DNA of 64,000 nt from Lachnospiraceae bacterium (GCA_017938315.1 JAGBBV010000031.1:1-64000), one strand, 5' to 3'. Counted from the stretch's first letter, positions 1-9,209 are shown. The notes: generated from the sequence alone by a model not told the origin. Program-made: numbers and translations.

Positions 1-284
1 ACTACTATGGTACAAAACACTGCAAGCACATCACAAACAAGCATTGTCTTCTTTTTATCAAATCTGTCTGTCAATGCTCCTGCAAATATGCTCATTAGCA
101 CATATGGTGCATAAGAGCATATAGTAAGTGTTGCTGTGCTTAATGAAGAACCTGTCTTCTCATACAGCCATAAAGTAAGTGCAAATGCTGTGATACTGCT
201 ACCAAGTTGAGATACACTCTGGGTACTCCAGAGAATCAAAAAATCTTTCAACTGGTATAATTCATTTTTCTTTATATTTTTCAT
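1..284 (-). CDS. MFS drug-efflux type transporter, N-terminal part, cut by window edge
   Basis: The first 94 codons of a membrane transporter, starting at an ATG at 284 behind a good AAAGGAG site. The protein begins with a short basic/polar stretch (MKNIKKNELYQLKDF), then two hydrophobic segments separated by a loop reading LTDRFDKKK, which fits the conserved cytoplasmic loop between helices 2 and 3 of the major facilitator superfamily (G-x-x-x-D-R-x-x-R/K-R/K). The sequence style (ILWSTQSVSQLGSSI) is that of the macrolide-efflux-like MFS group. Substrate cannot be told from this fragment. It stands alone with its own promoter and a long structured leader (287-412), unlike the housekeeping operon to its right, and may be an accessory gene. 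Confidence 0.8.
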   Translation of the reverse strand, partial: MKNIKKNELYQLKDFLILWSTQSVSQLGSSITAFALTLWLYEKTGSSLSTATLTICSYAPYVLMSIFAGALTDRFDKKKTMLVCDVLAVFCTIV

Positions 285-286
285 TT

Positions 287-388
287 CTTTGCTCCTTTTC
301 TTATCAACTATTTCTCAAAACAGAAGCAAAGCCTGAGGATATCAGCCTAGTGCTGTTCCTCCATGCAGTCTCCTCAGACTCTGCATGG
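287..388 (-). promoter_or_regulatory. Predicted translational attenuator in MFS leader RNA
   Basis: Three pairings can be drawn on the minus strand. (1) 383-388 with 361-366 continued by 376-380 with 367-371: an 11-bp stem with a 2-base bulge. (2) 371-380 with 330-339: 10 bp with one G-U, overlapping and competing with stem 1. (3) 322-331 with 287-296: 10 bp with one G-U, burying the AGGAG ribosome site of the MFS gene. Stems 2 and 3 share two bases, so forming stem 2 would strain stem 3. The arrangement resembles ermC-type attenuators, where ribosome stalling on the leader frees the downstream ribosome site. Folding was done by eye. Confidence 0.5.
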
Positions 389-412
389 AGCTACTACAAT
401 GCAAAGTATCAT
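374..412 (-). CDS. Putative 12-residue leader peptide of the MFS gene
   Basis: Short reading frame MILCIVVAPCRV with ATG at 412 and TGA at 374-376, preceded by AAGGAAAG about 8-10 bases upstream. It lies between a strong promoter (482-510) and the MFS start (284). Its last codons form the 5' arm of a hairpin, and its stop lies in that hairpin. This is the usual geometry of drug-sensing leader peptides that stall ribosomes. Seen: the frame, its ribosome site and the hairpins. Inferred: that it is translated and regulatory. Confidence 0.5.
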   Translation of the reverse strand: MILCIVVAPCRV

Positions 413-481
413 TTTTTCTACTCTTTCCTTTTCAATAAAATAAATTACATAACAGAAACTTCAAAGTTTTCTCTCTTTTGT

Positions 482-510
482 ATTATACAGTTATCATACG
501 TCTGCGTCAA
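482..510 (-). promoter_or_regulatory. SigA-type promoter for MFS leader
   Basis: -35 TTGACG (505-510), 17-base spacer, -10 TATAAT (482-487). Transcription would start near 475, giving a leader of about 190 bases before the MFS start codon. Confidence 0.7.
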
Positions 511-634
511 TTAATTGCCATTCTCTTTCAGTTTATCAAACCTAATGCTTTTTATATATCCTTAGTTTCACCTCACTAATTAAATTATCCATTCTTGTTG
601 TATATAAAACAACGGACTATAAGCAACATGTAGA

Positions 635-671
635 CAAAAAAATAGAACCACTAAATTAATAATGGTTCTAT
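635..671 (-). terminator. Intrinsic terminator of the lysS operon
   Basis: A 9-bp stem (ATAGAACCA/TGGTTCTAT) followed on the minus strand by seven T. It lies about 80 bases after the lysS stop codon and separates the housekeeping operon from the MFS leader. Confidence 0.75.
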
Positions 672-692
672 CTAAGCCTGTTCTCCTTATTC

Positions 693-711
693 GGTCGCAA
701 ATCAGTCGCAA
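693..711. repeat. Short direct repeat (GTCGCAA twice, 11-bp spacing)
   Basis: GTCGCAA occurs at 694-700 and 705-711, between the lysS stop and its terminator. It sits exactly where the conserved operon gives way to an accessory-looking gene. It could be part of an integration site, but no integrase is visible in the window. Confidence 0.3.
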
Positions 712-752
712 TTCCCAACCTCAAATCTCTCAAACCCTTATAAATAAAGGCT

Positions 753-2366
753 TTATTTATCCAAACTCTTCATCGTAGGGAACAACAGCACATCCCTAAT
801 CGCAGGTGAATTGGTAAGCAGCATAGACAATCTGTCAATGCCGTATCCGATGCCGCCTGTAGGAGGCATACCGATTTCAAGTGCGTTCATGAAGTCTTCG
901 TCTGTGGTGTTTGCTTCATCATCGCCTGCTGCCAAAGCAGCTTCCTGGGCTTTGAAACGCTCTCTCTGGTCGATAGGATCGTTTAATTCAGAGTATGCGT
1001 TACACATTTCCCAACCATTGATAAAGAGTTCGAAACGTTCTACATAATCCGGCTTGTCCGGTTTACGCTTGGTAAGGGGAGAAATCTCCACCGGATGATC
1101 CATAATAAAGGTGGGCTGGATTAAATGTTCTTCTACAAACTCTTCAAAGAAGAGGTTTAAGATATCACCTTTGGTGTGTCTTGCTTCGTAGTGAACTTCC
1201 TTTTCATCGGCAAGCTTCTTTGCTGCCGCTGTATCTGCCACTTCGTCAAAGTCAATACCTGTATATTTCTTAACAGCTTCAATCATGGTAAGACGTTCAA
1301 AAGGCTTACCAAGGTCAATCATATGCTCGCCGTAAGGTACTTCTGTTTTACCGCAAACTTCCTGTGCTACATGACGGAACATATTCTCGGTAAGGTCCAT
1401 CATTCCGTAATAGTCGGTATATGCCTGATAAAGCTCCATTAATGTAAATTCCGGGTTGTGTCTTGTATCAAGGCCCTCGTTACGGAATACACGTCCGATT
1501 TCATAAACTCTCTCAAGTCCGCCTACGATCAATCTCTTTAAGTATAATTCCAAAGAAATACGAAGTTTGAAATCCTCATCGAGTGCATTGAAATGGGTTT
1601 CAAAAGGTCTGGCAGCCGCGCCGCCCGCATTGGCAACCAGCATAGGAGTTTCCACTTCGATAAAGCCCTGTCCGTCCAGATACTTTCTGATGGTAGAAAT
1701 AATCTTGGATCTCTTGATAAAGGTATCCTTTACCTCTTCATTCATAATAAGGTCTGTATATCTCTGACGATAACGGGTATCTGTATCTGTAAGTCCATGG
1801 AACTTTTCAGGGAGAATCTGAAGGCTCTTACTAAGCAGTGTCATTTCTACTGCATGAATGGAAATTTCACCTGTCTTGGTTCTGAATACATATCCCTTGA
1901 CACCATAAATATCACCGATGTCTGACTTCTTAAAGTCCGCATAAGCATCTTCACCGATGGCATCCTTGGCAACATACACCTGAATTCTGCCCTTCAAATC
2001 CTGAATATTGCAGAAAGAAGCCTTACCCATAACGCGCTTAAACATCATACGTCCTGCGATGATTACGTCAATAGGGCTTGCGTCCATAATGGCTCTTCTT
2101 TCATTATAATCTGTATTCAGCACTTCTCTTGCCTGGGCTTCATCCAGTCCATCCACGCTGGGAGCTACTCTTCCTGCTAACAATTTCTCCTCATGGGCAT
2201 CATATTGTGCCTTTGCATCTGCAGTGTGATGGGTTACATCAAATTTAGTAATCTGAAAAGGGTCCTTGCCTGCTTCCTGAAGTGCTGCAAGTTTCTCTCT
2301 TCTGACCTTTAACAACTGGTTAATATCCTGTTCCTGCTGGGGCTTATTATTCTGCTGATTTCCCAC
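753..2366 (-). CDS. lysS: Lysyl-tRNA synthetase, class II
   Basis: Charges tRNA-Lys with lysine in the cytoplasm. An N-terminal OB-fold anticodon-binding domain carries GRMMFKRVMGKASF. The class II catalytic core follows, with motif 2 (GRVFRNEG) and motif 3 (GIGYGIDRLSMLL) near the C-terminus. At 537 residues it is about 40 longer than the usual bacterial enzyme. The extra length is a polar N-terminal leader rich in N and Q and an insertion before the OB fold (about residues 65-100). The start is GTG at 2366 behind AGGAGA. It is the last gene of a seven- or eight-gene operon, 54 bases after greA, and is followed by a clear terminator. No T-box was seen. Confidence 0.97.
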   Translation of the reverse strand: MGNQQNNKPQQEQDINQLLKVRREKLAALQEAGKDPFQITKFDVTHHTADAKAQYDAHEEKLLAGRVAPSVDGLDEAQAREVLNTDYNERRAIMDASPIDVIIAGRMMFKRVMGKASFCNIQDLKGRIQVYVAKDAIGEDAYADFKKSDIGDIYGVKGYVFRTKTGEISIHAVEMTLLSKSLQILPEKFHGLTDTDTRYRQRYTDLIMNEEVKDTFIKRSKIISTIRKYLDGQGFIEVETPMLVANAGGAAARPFETHFNALDEDFKLRISLELYLKRLIVGGLERVYEIGRVFRNEGLDTRHNPEFTLMELYQAYTDYYGMMDLTENMFRHVAQEVCGKTEVPYGEHMIDLGKPFERLTMIEAVKKYTGIDFDEVADTAAAKKLADEKEVHYEARHTKGDILNLFFEEFVEEHLIQPTFIMDHPVEISPLTKRKPDKPDYVERFELFINGWEMCNAYSELNDPIDQRERFKAQEAALAAGDDEANTTDEDFMNALEIGMPPTGGIGYGIDRLSMLLTNSPAIRDVLLFPTMKSLDK

Positions 2367-2420
2367 TGTTAACTCTCCTTGTCTCTTACGAAAATTACCG
2401 TTTGTAAGTTTATCTGTCTA

Positions 2421-2900
2421 TTAGTTGGAACGCTGGATTTCAAGCACTTTGTACTTTAAGGTTCCTGCCTGTGTATCTACTTCTACAACATCGCCTGCTT
2501 TTTTGCCGATTAAGGACTTTCCTACAGGTGATTCGTTGGAAATCTTTCCTTTTAAGCTGTTTGCTTCTGTAGAACCAACGATTTTATATTCAAGTTCTTC
2601 ATTATATTCCATATCTAAAATTTTAACGCGGCAACCGATGCTGATTTTGTCAAGATCCACTTCATCTTCGTCAATTACTTCCGCATTTTTCAAGATTTTT
2701 TCAAGTTCTTCAATTCTTGCTTCAATATCTCTCTGCTCATCCTTCGCTGCATCGTATTCTGCATTTTCGGATAAGTCACCCTGTTCTCTTGCTTCTTTAA
2801 TCTTCTGTGCTACTTCCTGTCTCTTTACTACTTTCAGTTCGTGAAGCTCATCTTCATATTTCCGAAGTCCTTCATAAGTAAGTATGTTTTTCTTTTCCAT
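2421..2900 (-). CDS. greA: Transcription elongation factor GreA
   Basis: Stimulates cleavage of backtracked RNA by RNA polymerase. 159 residues, normal for the family. The N-terminal coiled coil has the signature [16 protein letters not shown], with the acidic tip residues. The C-terminal FKBP-like domain carries [16 protein letters not shown]. The ATG at 2900 ([11 protein letters not shown]) is preferred over one at 2918 because GGAAGG precedes it and the family begins there. greA-lysS is a common Firmicute pair. Confidence 0.96.
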   Translation of the reverse strand: MEKKNILTYEGLRKYEDELHELKVVKRQEVAQKIKEAREQGDLSENAEYDAAKDEQRDIEARIEELEKILKNAEVIDEDEVDLDKISIGCRVKILDMEYNEELEYKIVGSTEANSLKGKISNESPVGKSLIGKKAGDVVEVDTQAGTLKYKVLEIQRSN

Positions 2901-2965
2901 TGCTACTCGCCCTTCCATCTTTTATATCTTCTCTATTGTGTATAGGAAATACATTGCATATTGTC

Positions 2966-3769
2966 CTAATTAACTTTGTTATTGTACCCATTTTTTACCG
3001 CAGTGTCAAGGAATTTCCGCACCCGGCCCTCATTTATATGATAAATTTCGTTCTCTTTTGCGTATTTTGAAACCACAGGCGACACTTTTTCAGTCAAATC
3101 CACCCACACGGTGTCTTTTAACGGATATTTTTGATAATTCATCACCATTCCGTATTCTTCGTACAAATAGTCTTCAAGGAATTTGCTGACGCTGTTCTCT
3201 TCCCCCACAAAAGCCACTTCATTAAGGCGTGGCAAATAGGGATTTAACAAGCCAATCATTTGCTCTGCAACCAGACTGCTGCAATCATCAGGAAGTGATA
3301 TACTGACTTTTGCATCTTTTATTTGTCTCTTTGCATCCCATAAGCACATCTCAAAAAGCTCCGGCGGAATGTTCTCTGCGAAAGGGAAAAAGTTTATCAC
3401 CTCAGAATTTGCCAAGAAATACGTAAACCGCTCATCCTGCAGATTTTCTTCTGCATTTTTTATCGCCTCGTCCATGCAAAAAAACCACTTCGCCATTTTC
3501 TTAGCATTTTCTGCTTCTTTTAAGAAGGTTCTTGGCAAAATGCAATAGCATAAACGTATCCCACCTCCGGGATAAGGAAACTGTCTTAAAACTTCATACA
3601 CAGGCAGTCCGGTTTTCCCTTGCTTTCTATCCTGCCTCCTTTTTATCCACTTTTTTAAAAACGGCTCTCTCTTAGCAAAGCCTGGAGGCTCGCATTTCTC
3701 TTCTTCGATTGTGATATAAAAAAGGTTGATTGTCCTGTTTTCCATAGAAAAGGATATGCAGACAAACAT
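2966..3769 (-). CDS. Conserved-looking protein of unknown function, between dusB and greA
   Basis: A 267-residue soluble protein I cannot assign to a family. There is no signal peptide or membrane segment. The N-terminal third is basic, with KKWIKRRQDRKQGK around residue 40. The middle has many aromatic residues and two C residues in IRLCYCILP. The C-terminal half (about 140-260) has a sequence ISLPDDCSSLVAEQMIGLL and an alpha/beta-like pattern that could be a small Rossmann-type fold. It starts 4 bases after the dusB stop (ATG 3769, or ATG 3745 at MENRTINLF) and is followed by greA, so it is co-transcribed with translation and RNA-modification genes. Confidence 0.7.
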   Translation of the reverse strand: MFVCISFSMENRTINLFYITIEEEKCEPPGFAKREPFLKKWIKRRQDRKQGKTGLPVYEVLRQFPYPGGGIRLCYCILPRTFLKEAENAKKMAKWFFCMDEAIKNAEENLQDERFTYFLANSEVINFFPFAENIPPELFEMCLWDAKRQIKDAKVSISLPDDCSSLVAEQMIGLLNPYLPRLNEVAFVGEENSVSKFLEDYLYEEYGMVMNYQKYPLKDTVWVDLTEKVSPVVSKYAKENEIYHINEGRVRKFLDTAVKNGYNNKVN

Positions 3770-3773
3770 TCTT

Positions 3774-4772
3774 CTATTCTACAAATATTCTGTTTACGGC
3801 GTCTTTTAAATCCTGAACGGTTTCCATTTCATTGACATGCCTGCGGAGTGCTGCCGAGTTGGGATAACCTGCCGTATACCACGCAATGTGCTTACGCATT
3901 TCACGGACTGCAGTATATTCTCCCTTTAAATCAAGCTCCATCTCTCCGTGGCGGAGAATCACTTCCCGCACCTCATCTTTAGAAGGACGCACCATACTTT
4001 CTCCTGTTTCCAAATAGTGTGCCACTTCTTTAAATATCCACGGATTTCCCCGGACGGCCCGGCCTATCATCACACCGTCACATCCGGTTTGTTCCACAAG
4101 TGCTCTTGCAGAGGCTCCGTCTGTCACATCACCGTTCCCGATGACCGGGATGGAAACAGCTTCTTTTACCTTGGCAATAATATCCCAATCCGCTTTTCCT
4201 GCATAATATTGTTCCCTGGTCCTTCCGTGCACCGCAACTGCCGCTGCGCCACAGCCCTCGACAATCTTGGCTATCTCAACGGCATTAACCATATCATCGT
4301 TAAAGCCTTTTCTGATTTTCACGGTTACCGGCTTTTTGATTGCTTTTACTGTCTTCCTTACGATTTCTTCCACCAATTTGGGATTTTTCATAAGGGCAGA
4401 ACCTTCCCCGTTGTTTACTACCTTCGGTACAGGGCATCCCATATTAATATCAAGCACCGCAAAAGGCCGTTCTTCAATTCTTTTCGCCATCTCACTGATG
4501 ATATCTGCATCGGAACCAAAAAGCTGTAAAGACACCGGCTGTTCATCGGGATGGATTTCCAAAAGCTCTTCTGTATTTTTATTATGATAATAAATTGCTT
4601 TGGCACTGACCATTTCCATGCAAACCAGACCGGCACCCTGTTCCTTACAGAGCAAACGAAATGGCAGGTCTGTTACCCCTGCCATAGGTGCCAACACTAA
4701 GTTATTTTGAAAGGTTGCATTTCCGATATTCAGTTCATGCAGCAAACTGTTATCTCTTTGCATTTTTCTCAT
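3774..4772 (-). CDS. dusB: tRNA-dihydrouridine synthase, DusB type
   Basis: FMN-dependent reduction of uridine to dihydrouridine in tRNA. TIM-barrel start [12 protein letters not shown], the catalytic-cysteine motif [11 protein letters not shown], the FMN/phosphate loop [12 protein letters not shown] and the C-terminal barrel motif GNGDV are all present. A C-terminal helical RNA-binding domain follows. 332 residues, normal for the family. It overlaps the end of coaX by 23 bases, so translation is probably coupled. An alternative ATG lies three codons in. Confidence 0.95.
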   Translation of the reverse strand: MRKMQRDNSLLHELNIGNATFQNNLVLAPMAGVTDLPFRLLCKEQGAGLVCMEMVSAKAIYYHNKNTEELLEIHPDEQPVSLQLFGSDADIISEMAKRIEERPFAVLDINMGCPVPKVVNNGEGSALMKNPKLVEEIVRKTVKAIKKPVTVKIRKGFNDDMVNAVEIAKIVEGCGAAAVAVHGRTREQYYAGKADWDIIAKVKEAVSIPVIGNGDVTDGASARALVEQTGCDGVMIGRAVRGNPWIFKEVAHYLETGESMVRPSKDEVREVILRHGEMELDLKGEYTAVREMRKHIAWYTAGYPNSAALRRHVNEMETVQDLKDAVNRIFVE

Positions 4773-5523
4773 AGATAATCCGTAATCCTTCCAGCGTCAA
4801 ATCCCTGTTATAAATCTGTATCGCATCTGTTTCGTCTGCAATAATTCTGCCAAGGCCACCTGTTGCCACTACTTTTAAATTATCGTAGCCGCTTTCCTTT
4901 TTAACCTGGTTAATAATATACTCTGTCTGTCCAATCTGACCATATACAAGACCTGCCTGCATACTGGAAATTGTTTCTTTTGCCAGAATGGATCTTGGTT
5001 TCTTAATTTCAATTTCCGGTAATTTAGCGGTATCTTCCCAAAGTGCCTTTGCAGAGATACGGATTCCGGGAGCTGTAATACCCACACCAAAGCATCCATC
5101 TTCAGTAATCAAATCATATGTGGTCGCGGTACCGAAATCCAGTACCAGAATGGGACCACCGTAAAGTTCATAACCTGCTACCGCATCCACGATACGGTCA
5201 GGTCCGATTTCTCTCGGGTTATCCGATGTAATCTTGATTCCCGTTTTTACGCCGGGGCCTACAATAAGAGGTTTTTTACCGATATATCTGACAAGGGCCC
5301 CCTCTAAGGCATGCATTACATTGGGAACCACACTGGCAATAATAATCCCCTCTATCTTTTCCCGCTCTATCTGATTCATACGGAGCAGTTCTCTTAAACT
5401 GATACCATATTCATCTGATGTTCTGAGCTGCTTTGTCATCATGCGGAATGTGGTCAATAAATTTTTATCTTCATATACGCCAAAAGTAATATTTGTGTTT
5501 CCTACATCTACGACTAAAATCAT
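4750..5523 (-). CDS. coaX: Type III pantothenate kinase
   Basis: First step of coenzyme A synthesis: ATP-dependent phosphorylation of pantothenate by the acetate kinase/Hsp70-fold enzyme. Three family motifs are visible: phosphate-1 [12 protein letters not shown] at the N-terminus, [12 protein letters not shown], and [11 protein letters not shown]. 257 residues from the ATG at 5523, which is preceded by CAGGAA and matches the family start ([11 protein letters not shown]). The upstream frame stops two bases before this ATG. It overlaps dusB at its 3' end. Confidence 0.95.
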   Translation of the reverse strand: MILVVDVGNTNITFGVYEDKNLLTTFRMMTKQLRTSDEYGISLRELLRMNQIEREKIEGIIIASVVPNVMHALEGALVRYIGKKPLIVGPGVKTGIKITSDNPREIGPDRIVDAVAGYELYGGPILVLDFGTATTYDLITEDGCFGVGITAPGIRISAKALWEDTAKLPEIEIKKPRSILAKETISSMQAGLVYGQIGQTEYIINQVKKESGYDNLKVVATGGLGRIIADETDAIQIYNRDLTLEGLRIIYEKNAKR

Positions 5524-5524
5524 T

Positions 5525-5905
5525 TTATTCCTGCCCTTCTGAAAGTTCTCCGGACTCTTCAAGTAACACATCCGCACTTTCATGTAATACAAACACTCTA
5601 TAGTATAAACTTAAAGATTCAAACAATTCCTGTCTCTTTCGTCTGATTTCTCCTACCAAAAGACCACTGCTGACCTCATCATAAAGGAAATCATCATCTG
5701 CAAATTCGGTACGCATGGATATGCTTCCGTCCTGCTCAAATTCGATGGTGAAAATGCCTCCTACTTCCTCCGTAAAAAGCACGCATATAATATGTAATTC
5801 ATTTTGAATGGATTCCGGAATACCCTTGAACTTTTCATTAAAATAATATTTCCGGTCGTAGGCATTTGCCCCGCACAAAACAATTTTTTCATCACACATA
5901 TCCAT
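5525..5905 (-). CDS. Small conserved protein, DUF6145-like
   Basis: 126 residues, acidic and soluble. It begins with a short segment that keeps a C residue ([22 protein letters not shown]), here quoted only to show the pattern. The central region reads [18 protein letters not shown] and a helical C-terminus follows. From memory this is the Lachnospiraceae family DUF6145; no function is known to me. It overlaps birA by 14 bases and abuts coaX, so it travels with biotin and CoA cofactor genes. Confidence 0.65.
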   Translation of the reverse strand: MDMCDEKIVLCGANAYDRKYYFNEKFKGIPESIQNELHIICVLFTEEVGGIFTIEFEQDGSISMRTEFADDDFLYDEVSSGLLVGEIRRKRQELFESLSLYYRVFVLHESADVLLEESGELSEGQE

Positions 5906-6662
5906 AAATTCCTCTCACAGATACTTCTCCTGCATACACATTCCGGATGTCACCGTCTGCACATTGCACCAACAGTTCACCTTCAGGGTTAATCCCCAGT
6001 GCCACGCCTTCGTATTCTCCTTTCGGGTCAAGAACACGCACCGACGCATTTCTGTTTACCAAAAAGGTATTATACTCATCAAGCATCTCTTCTATGGTTT
6101 CCTTTTTACAGAAGACTTGGTAATTCTTTGCAAAACAATCAATCACTTTATTGGTAAGACTCTTCCTGTCAAATTCCGACGCTTCATTCATCTTTTCCAA
6201 AAGAAGAGATGTTGCTGTGGCTGAAATTTCTTCAGGAAATTCTCTTTGATTGACATTAATTCCCACACCGCATACCAGGTAGAAACTGCCATCCGGCTCT
6301 GTCATCAGTTCTGTCAAAATGCCCACTACTTTTTTACCGTTTATCACAATATCATTTGGCCACTTAATAAATGCCTCAAGTTCCGTGGTCTCACGGATGG
6401 CCTGCAGAACGCTAAGTGCCATGACAAGCGTAATCATAGACGCTTTTTCTATTCCAAAAGAAGGGCGTAGCAACAACGACATAAATACATTATTGCCTGC
6501 CGGTGACTCCCAGCATCTGCCTCTGCGCCCCTTACCACTCGTCTGTGCATCTGCGACTACCAAAAGACCATGCTCCGCACCTGCCTCTGCCTGCCGCTTT
6601 ACCTCTTCATTGGTAGAGTCAATCTCCTCAAAATAAAGAATCCGATCACCTATCTGTTTCAT
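5892..6662 (-). CDS. birA: Biotin--[acetyl-CoA-carboxylase] ligase, short form
   Basis: Activates biotin as biotinyl-AMP and transfers it to the carrier lysine of biotin enzymes. Catalytic motifs: DSTNEEVKRQ, GKGRRGR (the biotinyl-AMP loop), KWPNDIVINGKKVVGI and CGVGINVN. A small SH3-like C-terminal domain follows (about residues 205-256). It lacks the N-terminal winged helix of the bifunctional BirA repressor (256 residues against about 320), so it should be an enzyme only. It begins 8 bases after argF. Confidence 0.94.
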   Translation of the reverse strand: MKQIGDRILYFEEIDSTNEEVKRQAEAGAEHGLLVVADAQTSGKGRRGRCWESPAGNNVFMSLLLRPSFGIEKASMITLVMALSVLQAIRETTELEAFIKWPNDIVINGKKVVGILTELMTEPDGSFYLVCGVGINVNQREFPEEISATATSLLLEKMNEASEFDRKSLTNKVIDCFAKNYQVFCKKETIEEMLDEYNTFLVNRNASVRVLDPKGEYEGVALGINPEGELLVQCADGDIRNVYAGEVSVRGIYGYV

Positions 6663-6670
6663 TGCTCTTC

Positions 6671-7657
6671 TTATAATGTAGCTGCCATAATCGCTTTAAT
6701 GGTGTGCATTCTGTTTTCTGCTTCCTCAAAAACGACTGACTGCGCAGATTCAAACACTTCATTGGTTACTTCCATTTCAGCAAGACCGAATTTTGCATGC
6801 ATCTCACGTCCGATTCCTGTATTTAAGTCATGGAATGCAGGCAGACAATGCATAAAGATGGCATCTTTTCCGGCGTTATCCATTACCTTTTTATTTACCT
6901 GATAAGGTAACAATTCTTTGATTCTTTCTTCCCAAATGCTATCCGGCTCACCCATGGATACCCATACGTCCGTATAAATAACGTCAGCACCCTTGGTTCC
7001 TGCTTCCACATCCTCTGTGAGTGTAATACTTCCACCTGTGCTTTCTGCAATTTTCATACATTCTTTTACAAGTGCGTCATCAGGGAAATATCTCTTGGCT
7101 GTACACGCTGTAAAGTGCATGCCCAGCTTCGCACACACTACCATAAGGGAATTACCCATGTTGTAGCGGGCATCACCCATGTATGTCATCTTAACACCTT
7201 TAATTCTTCCAAGTTTTTCTTTAATTGTCAGCACATCGGCAAGCATCTGTGTGGGATGAAACTCATTGGTAAGTCCGTTCCAAACAGGCACACCGGCATA
7301 TTTGGCAAGTTCTTCTACTTTTTCCTGACCATAACCGCGGTATTCAATACCTTCGTACATACTTCCCAGTACTCTTGCGGTATCGGCAATGCTTTCCTTC
7401 TTACCGATCTGGGATGCAGCAGGGTCAAGATAAGTCGCATTCATTCCAAGATCATGGGCTGCCACTTCAAAAGAGCAACGGGTTCTTGTACTTGTCTTTT
7501 CAAAAATAAGTGCAATGTTTTTGCCCGCATGCATATCTCTCGTAGAAATACCTTTTTTCTTTTTATCCTTTAAATCTGCTGCCAAATCCACCAGATAAAG
7601 AATTTCTTCCGGTGTAAAATCAAGTAATTTCAAAAAACTTCTTCCCTTTAAGTTCAT
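6671..7657 (-). CDS. argF: Ornithine carbamoyltransferase
   Basis: Makes citrulline from ornithine and carbamoyl phosphate. The carbamoyl-phosphate loop [13 protein letters not shown] and the ornithine-side motif MHCLPAFHD are both present. 328 residues, as expected. It stands apart from other arginine genes and heads the birA-lysS run. An anabolic (argF) rather than catabolic (arcB) role is inferred from the lack of arcA/arcC nearby. No ARG box or T-box was recognised in the short leader. Confidence 0.94.
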   Translation of the reverse strand: MNLKGRSFLKLLDFTPEEILYLVDLAADLKDKKKKGISTRDMHAGKNIALIFEKTSTRTRCSFEVAAHDLGMNATYLDPAASQIGKKESIADTARVLGSMYEGIEYRGYGQEKVEELAKYAGVPVWNGLTNEFHPTQMLADVLTIKEKLGRIKGVKMTYMGDARYNMGNSLMVVCAKLGMHFTACTAKRYFPDDALVKECMKIAESTGGSITLTEDVEAGTKGADVIYTDVWVSMGEPDSIWEERIKELLPYQVNKKVMDNAGKDAIFMHCLPAFHDLNTGIGREMHAKFGLAEMEVTNEVFESAQSVVFEEAENRMHTIKAIMAATL

Positions 7658-7690
7658 TCTGATACCATGCCTTTCCCTAATAAACTAAAT

Positions 7691-7725
7691 TAAAAACTGT
7701 AGCCTGCAGGCATAAACCTGCAGGC
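7691..7725 (-). terminator. Terminator after the SPFH gene
   Basis: A 9-bp GC-rich stem GCCTGCAGG/CCTGCAGGC with a 6-base loop, followed on the minus strand by TACAGTTTTT. It lies between the SPFH stop (7759) and argF (7657). Confidence 0.7.
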
Positions 7726-7758
7726 GTTTATTGTCATACTTATCTGTTTGCAGAAAAA

Positions 7759-8679
7759 TTATTTTTCGGATGCAATTTCCTTTATGGAAGATACAAGACC
7801 TGCGATTCCCTGAATTTCAGAGGGAACGATAATCTTGGTTGCCTTGCCGTCTGCTGCCTTCTCAAACGCTTCCAGACTCTTTAAGCGGAGAACAGCTTCA
7901 TCTGCTCCTGCTTCACGGATCATTCTGATACCGTCTGCAGTTGCCTGCTGTACCTTCATAATTGCTTCTGCCTGACCTTCCGCTTCGCGGATCATCTTTT
8001 CCTTTTCCGCTTCTGCACGGAGAATCGCTGACTGCTTTTCAGCTTCTGCTTCCAAGATCGCTGCAGCTTTCTTACCTTCTGCTTCCAGAATGGAGGCTTT
8101 CTTTTCACCTTCTGCACGGGTTACGGCTTCTCTACGTTCACGCTCTGCCTTCATCTGTTTTTCCATCGCATTCTGGATTTCTGCAGGGGGAATGATGTTC
8201 TTAAGTTCCACACGGTTTACCTTGATACCCCAAGGGTCAGTTGCTTCATCAAGGGAAGCACGCATTTTGGTATTAATAATTTCCCTGGATGTTAATGTCT
8301 GGTCAAGTTCCATTTCACCGATTACGTTACGGAGTGTGGTAGCTGTTAAATTTTCAATCGCCATAATGGGATTTTCCACACCATATGCAAAAAGCTTCGG
8401 ATCTGTAATCTGGAAAAATACAACGGTGTCAATTCTCATAGTTACATTATCCTTGGTGATAACAGGTTGCGGTGCAAAGTCAACTACCTGTTCCTTTAAA
8501 TTAATCTTTTTTGCAACCTTATCAATAATCGGCATCTTAATATGAAGACCAACTGACCATGTTCCCTGATATGCACCGAGACGTTCTACTACATAGCCGT
8601 ACGCCTGAGGTACAATCTTAATACAAGATGCTAAAATCATAATTAAAATTACTAAAAGTACTACAAATAAAAATCCCAT
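7759..8679 (-). CDS. SPFH/band-7 membrane protein, stomatin/QmcA-like
   Basis: One N-terminal membrane helix (about residues 2-22), then a prohibitin-homology domain (PQAYGYVVERLG and VDFAPQPVITKDNV are typical). A long alanine/glutamate-rich coiled coil (about 175-245) has repeats of the type ILEAEAEKQSAI. This suggests oligomeric assembly at membrane microdomains. 306 residues. It lies 18 bases behind an NfeD-family gene, the classic partner of SPFH proteins, so the two probably form a membrane complex. Confidence 0.92.
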   Translation of the reverse strand: MGFLFVVLLVILIMILASCIKIVPQAYGYVVERLGAYQGTWSVGLHIKMPIIDKVAKKINLKEQVVDFAPQPVITKDNVTMRIDTVVFFQITDPKLFAYGVENPIMAIENLTATTLRNVIGEMELDQTLTSREIINTKMRASLDEATDPWGIKVNRVELKNIIPPAEIQNAMEKQMKAERERREAVTRAEGEKKASILEAEGKKAAAILEAEAEKQSAILRAEAEKEKMIREAEGQAEAIMKVQQATADGIRMIREAGADEAVLRLKSLEAFEKAADGKATKIIVPSEIQGIAGLVSSIKEIASEK

Positions 8680-8697
8680 TTTTCATTCTCCTTTTTC

Positions 8698-9135
8698 TTA
8701 TACTTCTTTTTCTTCTACCATAAGCTTTACGCCACTTATGGCACGGATCATAACTACGCTTCCTACAGGAATTTCCTTATCTGCATTTACGCTTCTGGCA
8801 CTCCATTCCTGACCATTTACCGTAACCTGACCGATGCCCTGCAGGTTATTAATTTCGCTGATAACAATGGCCTGTTGGCCTACCAGGCTTTCTGCATTCG
8901 TCTTTACTCTGTCCTTGTTAAAGTATTTCACTGCTATCGGTCTTGTTAAGAACAACAGCACAAGTGACACGACTAAAAACAATCCGATTTGAAGCCATAA
9001 AGAACCGCCAAATGCAGCAACAACCGCTGCTATCAAAGCTCCGCCTGCAAACCAAATGGTCACAAGACCCATGGTTGCAATTTCAATTACAATGCAGGCT
9101 ACCAGTACAATTAACCAAATCGTTGTTAAGCCCAT
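8698..9135 (-). CDS. NfeD-family membrane protein (short form)
   Basis: 145 residues from the ATG at 9135, which is preceded by AAGGAGG; an upstream in-frame codon is poorer. Two to three membrane helices (about residues 3-75) are followed by a C-terminal OB fold with GQQAIVISEINN, GQVTVNGQEWSA and the conserved end pattern. It is the short NfeD lacking the ClpP-like protease domain. Known role of the family: partner of SPFH proteins. It has its own promoter at 9181-9209. Confidence 0.9.
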   Translation of the reverse strand: MGLTTIWLIVLVACIVIEIATMGLVTIWFAGGALIAAVVAAFGGSLWLQIGLFLVVSLVLLFLTRPIAVKYFNKDRVKTNAESLVGQQAIVISEINNLQGIGQVTVNGQEWSARSVNADKEIPVGSVVMIRAISGVKLMVEEKEV

Positions 9136-9180
9136 ATTACCCTCCTTCACCTGACAATAAAATATTGCCTATATAGAGAT

Positions 9181-9209
9181 ATTTTACTACACTAACGCAT
9201 CATAATCAA
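9181..9209 (-). promoter_or_regulatory. Promoter of nfeD-SPFH operon
   Basis: -35 TTGATT (9204-9209), 17-base spacer, -10 TAAAAT (9181-9186). The -35 hexamer touches the edge of the large palindrome (9210). Confidence 0.6.

Noticed and set aside
3948-4529. 193-residue frame opposite dusB
   Set aside because: It is the complement of conserved dusB codons, without a ribosome site; a shadow frame.
7658-7760. T-box or arginine operator in front of argF
   Set aside because: The leader is only about 30 bases after the upstream terminator and shows no T-box sequence or paired ARG boxes.
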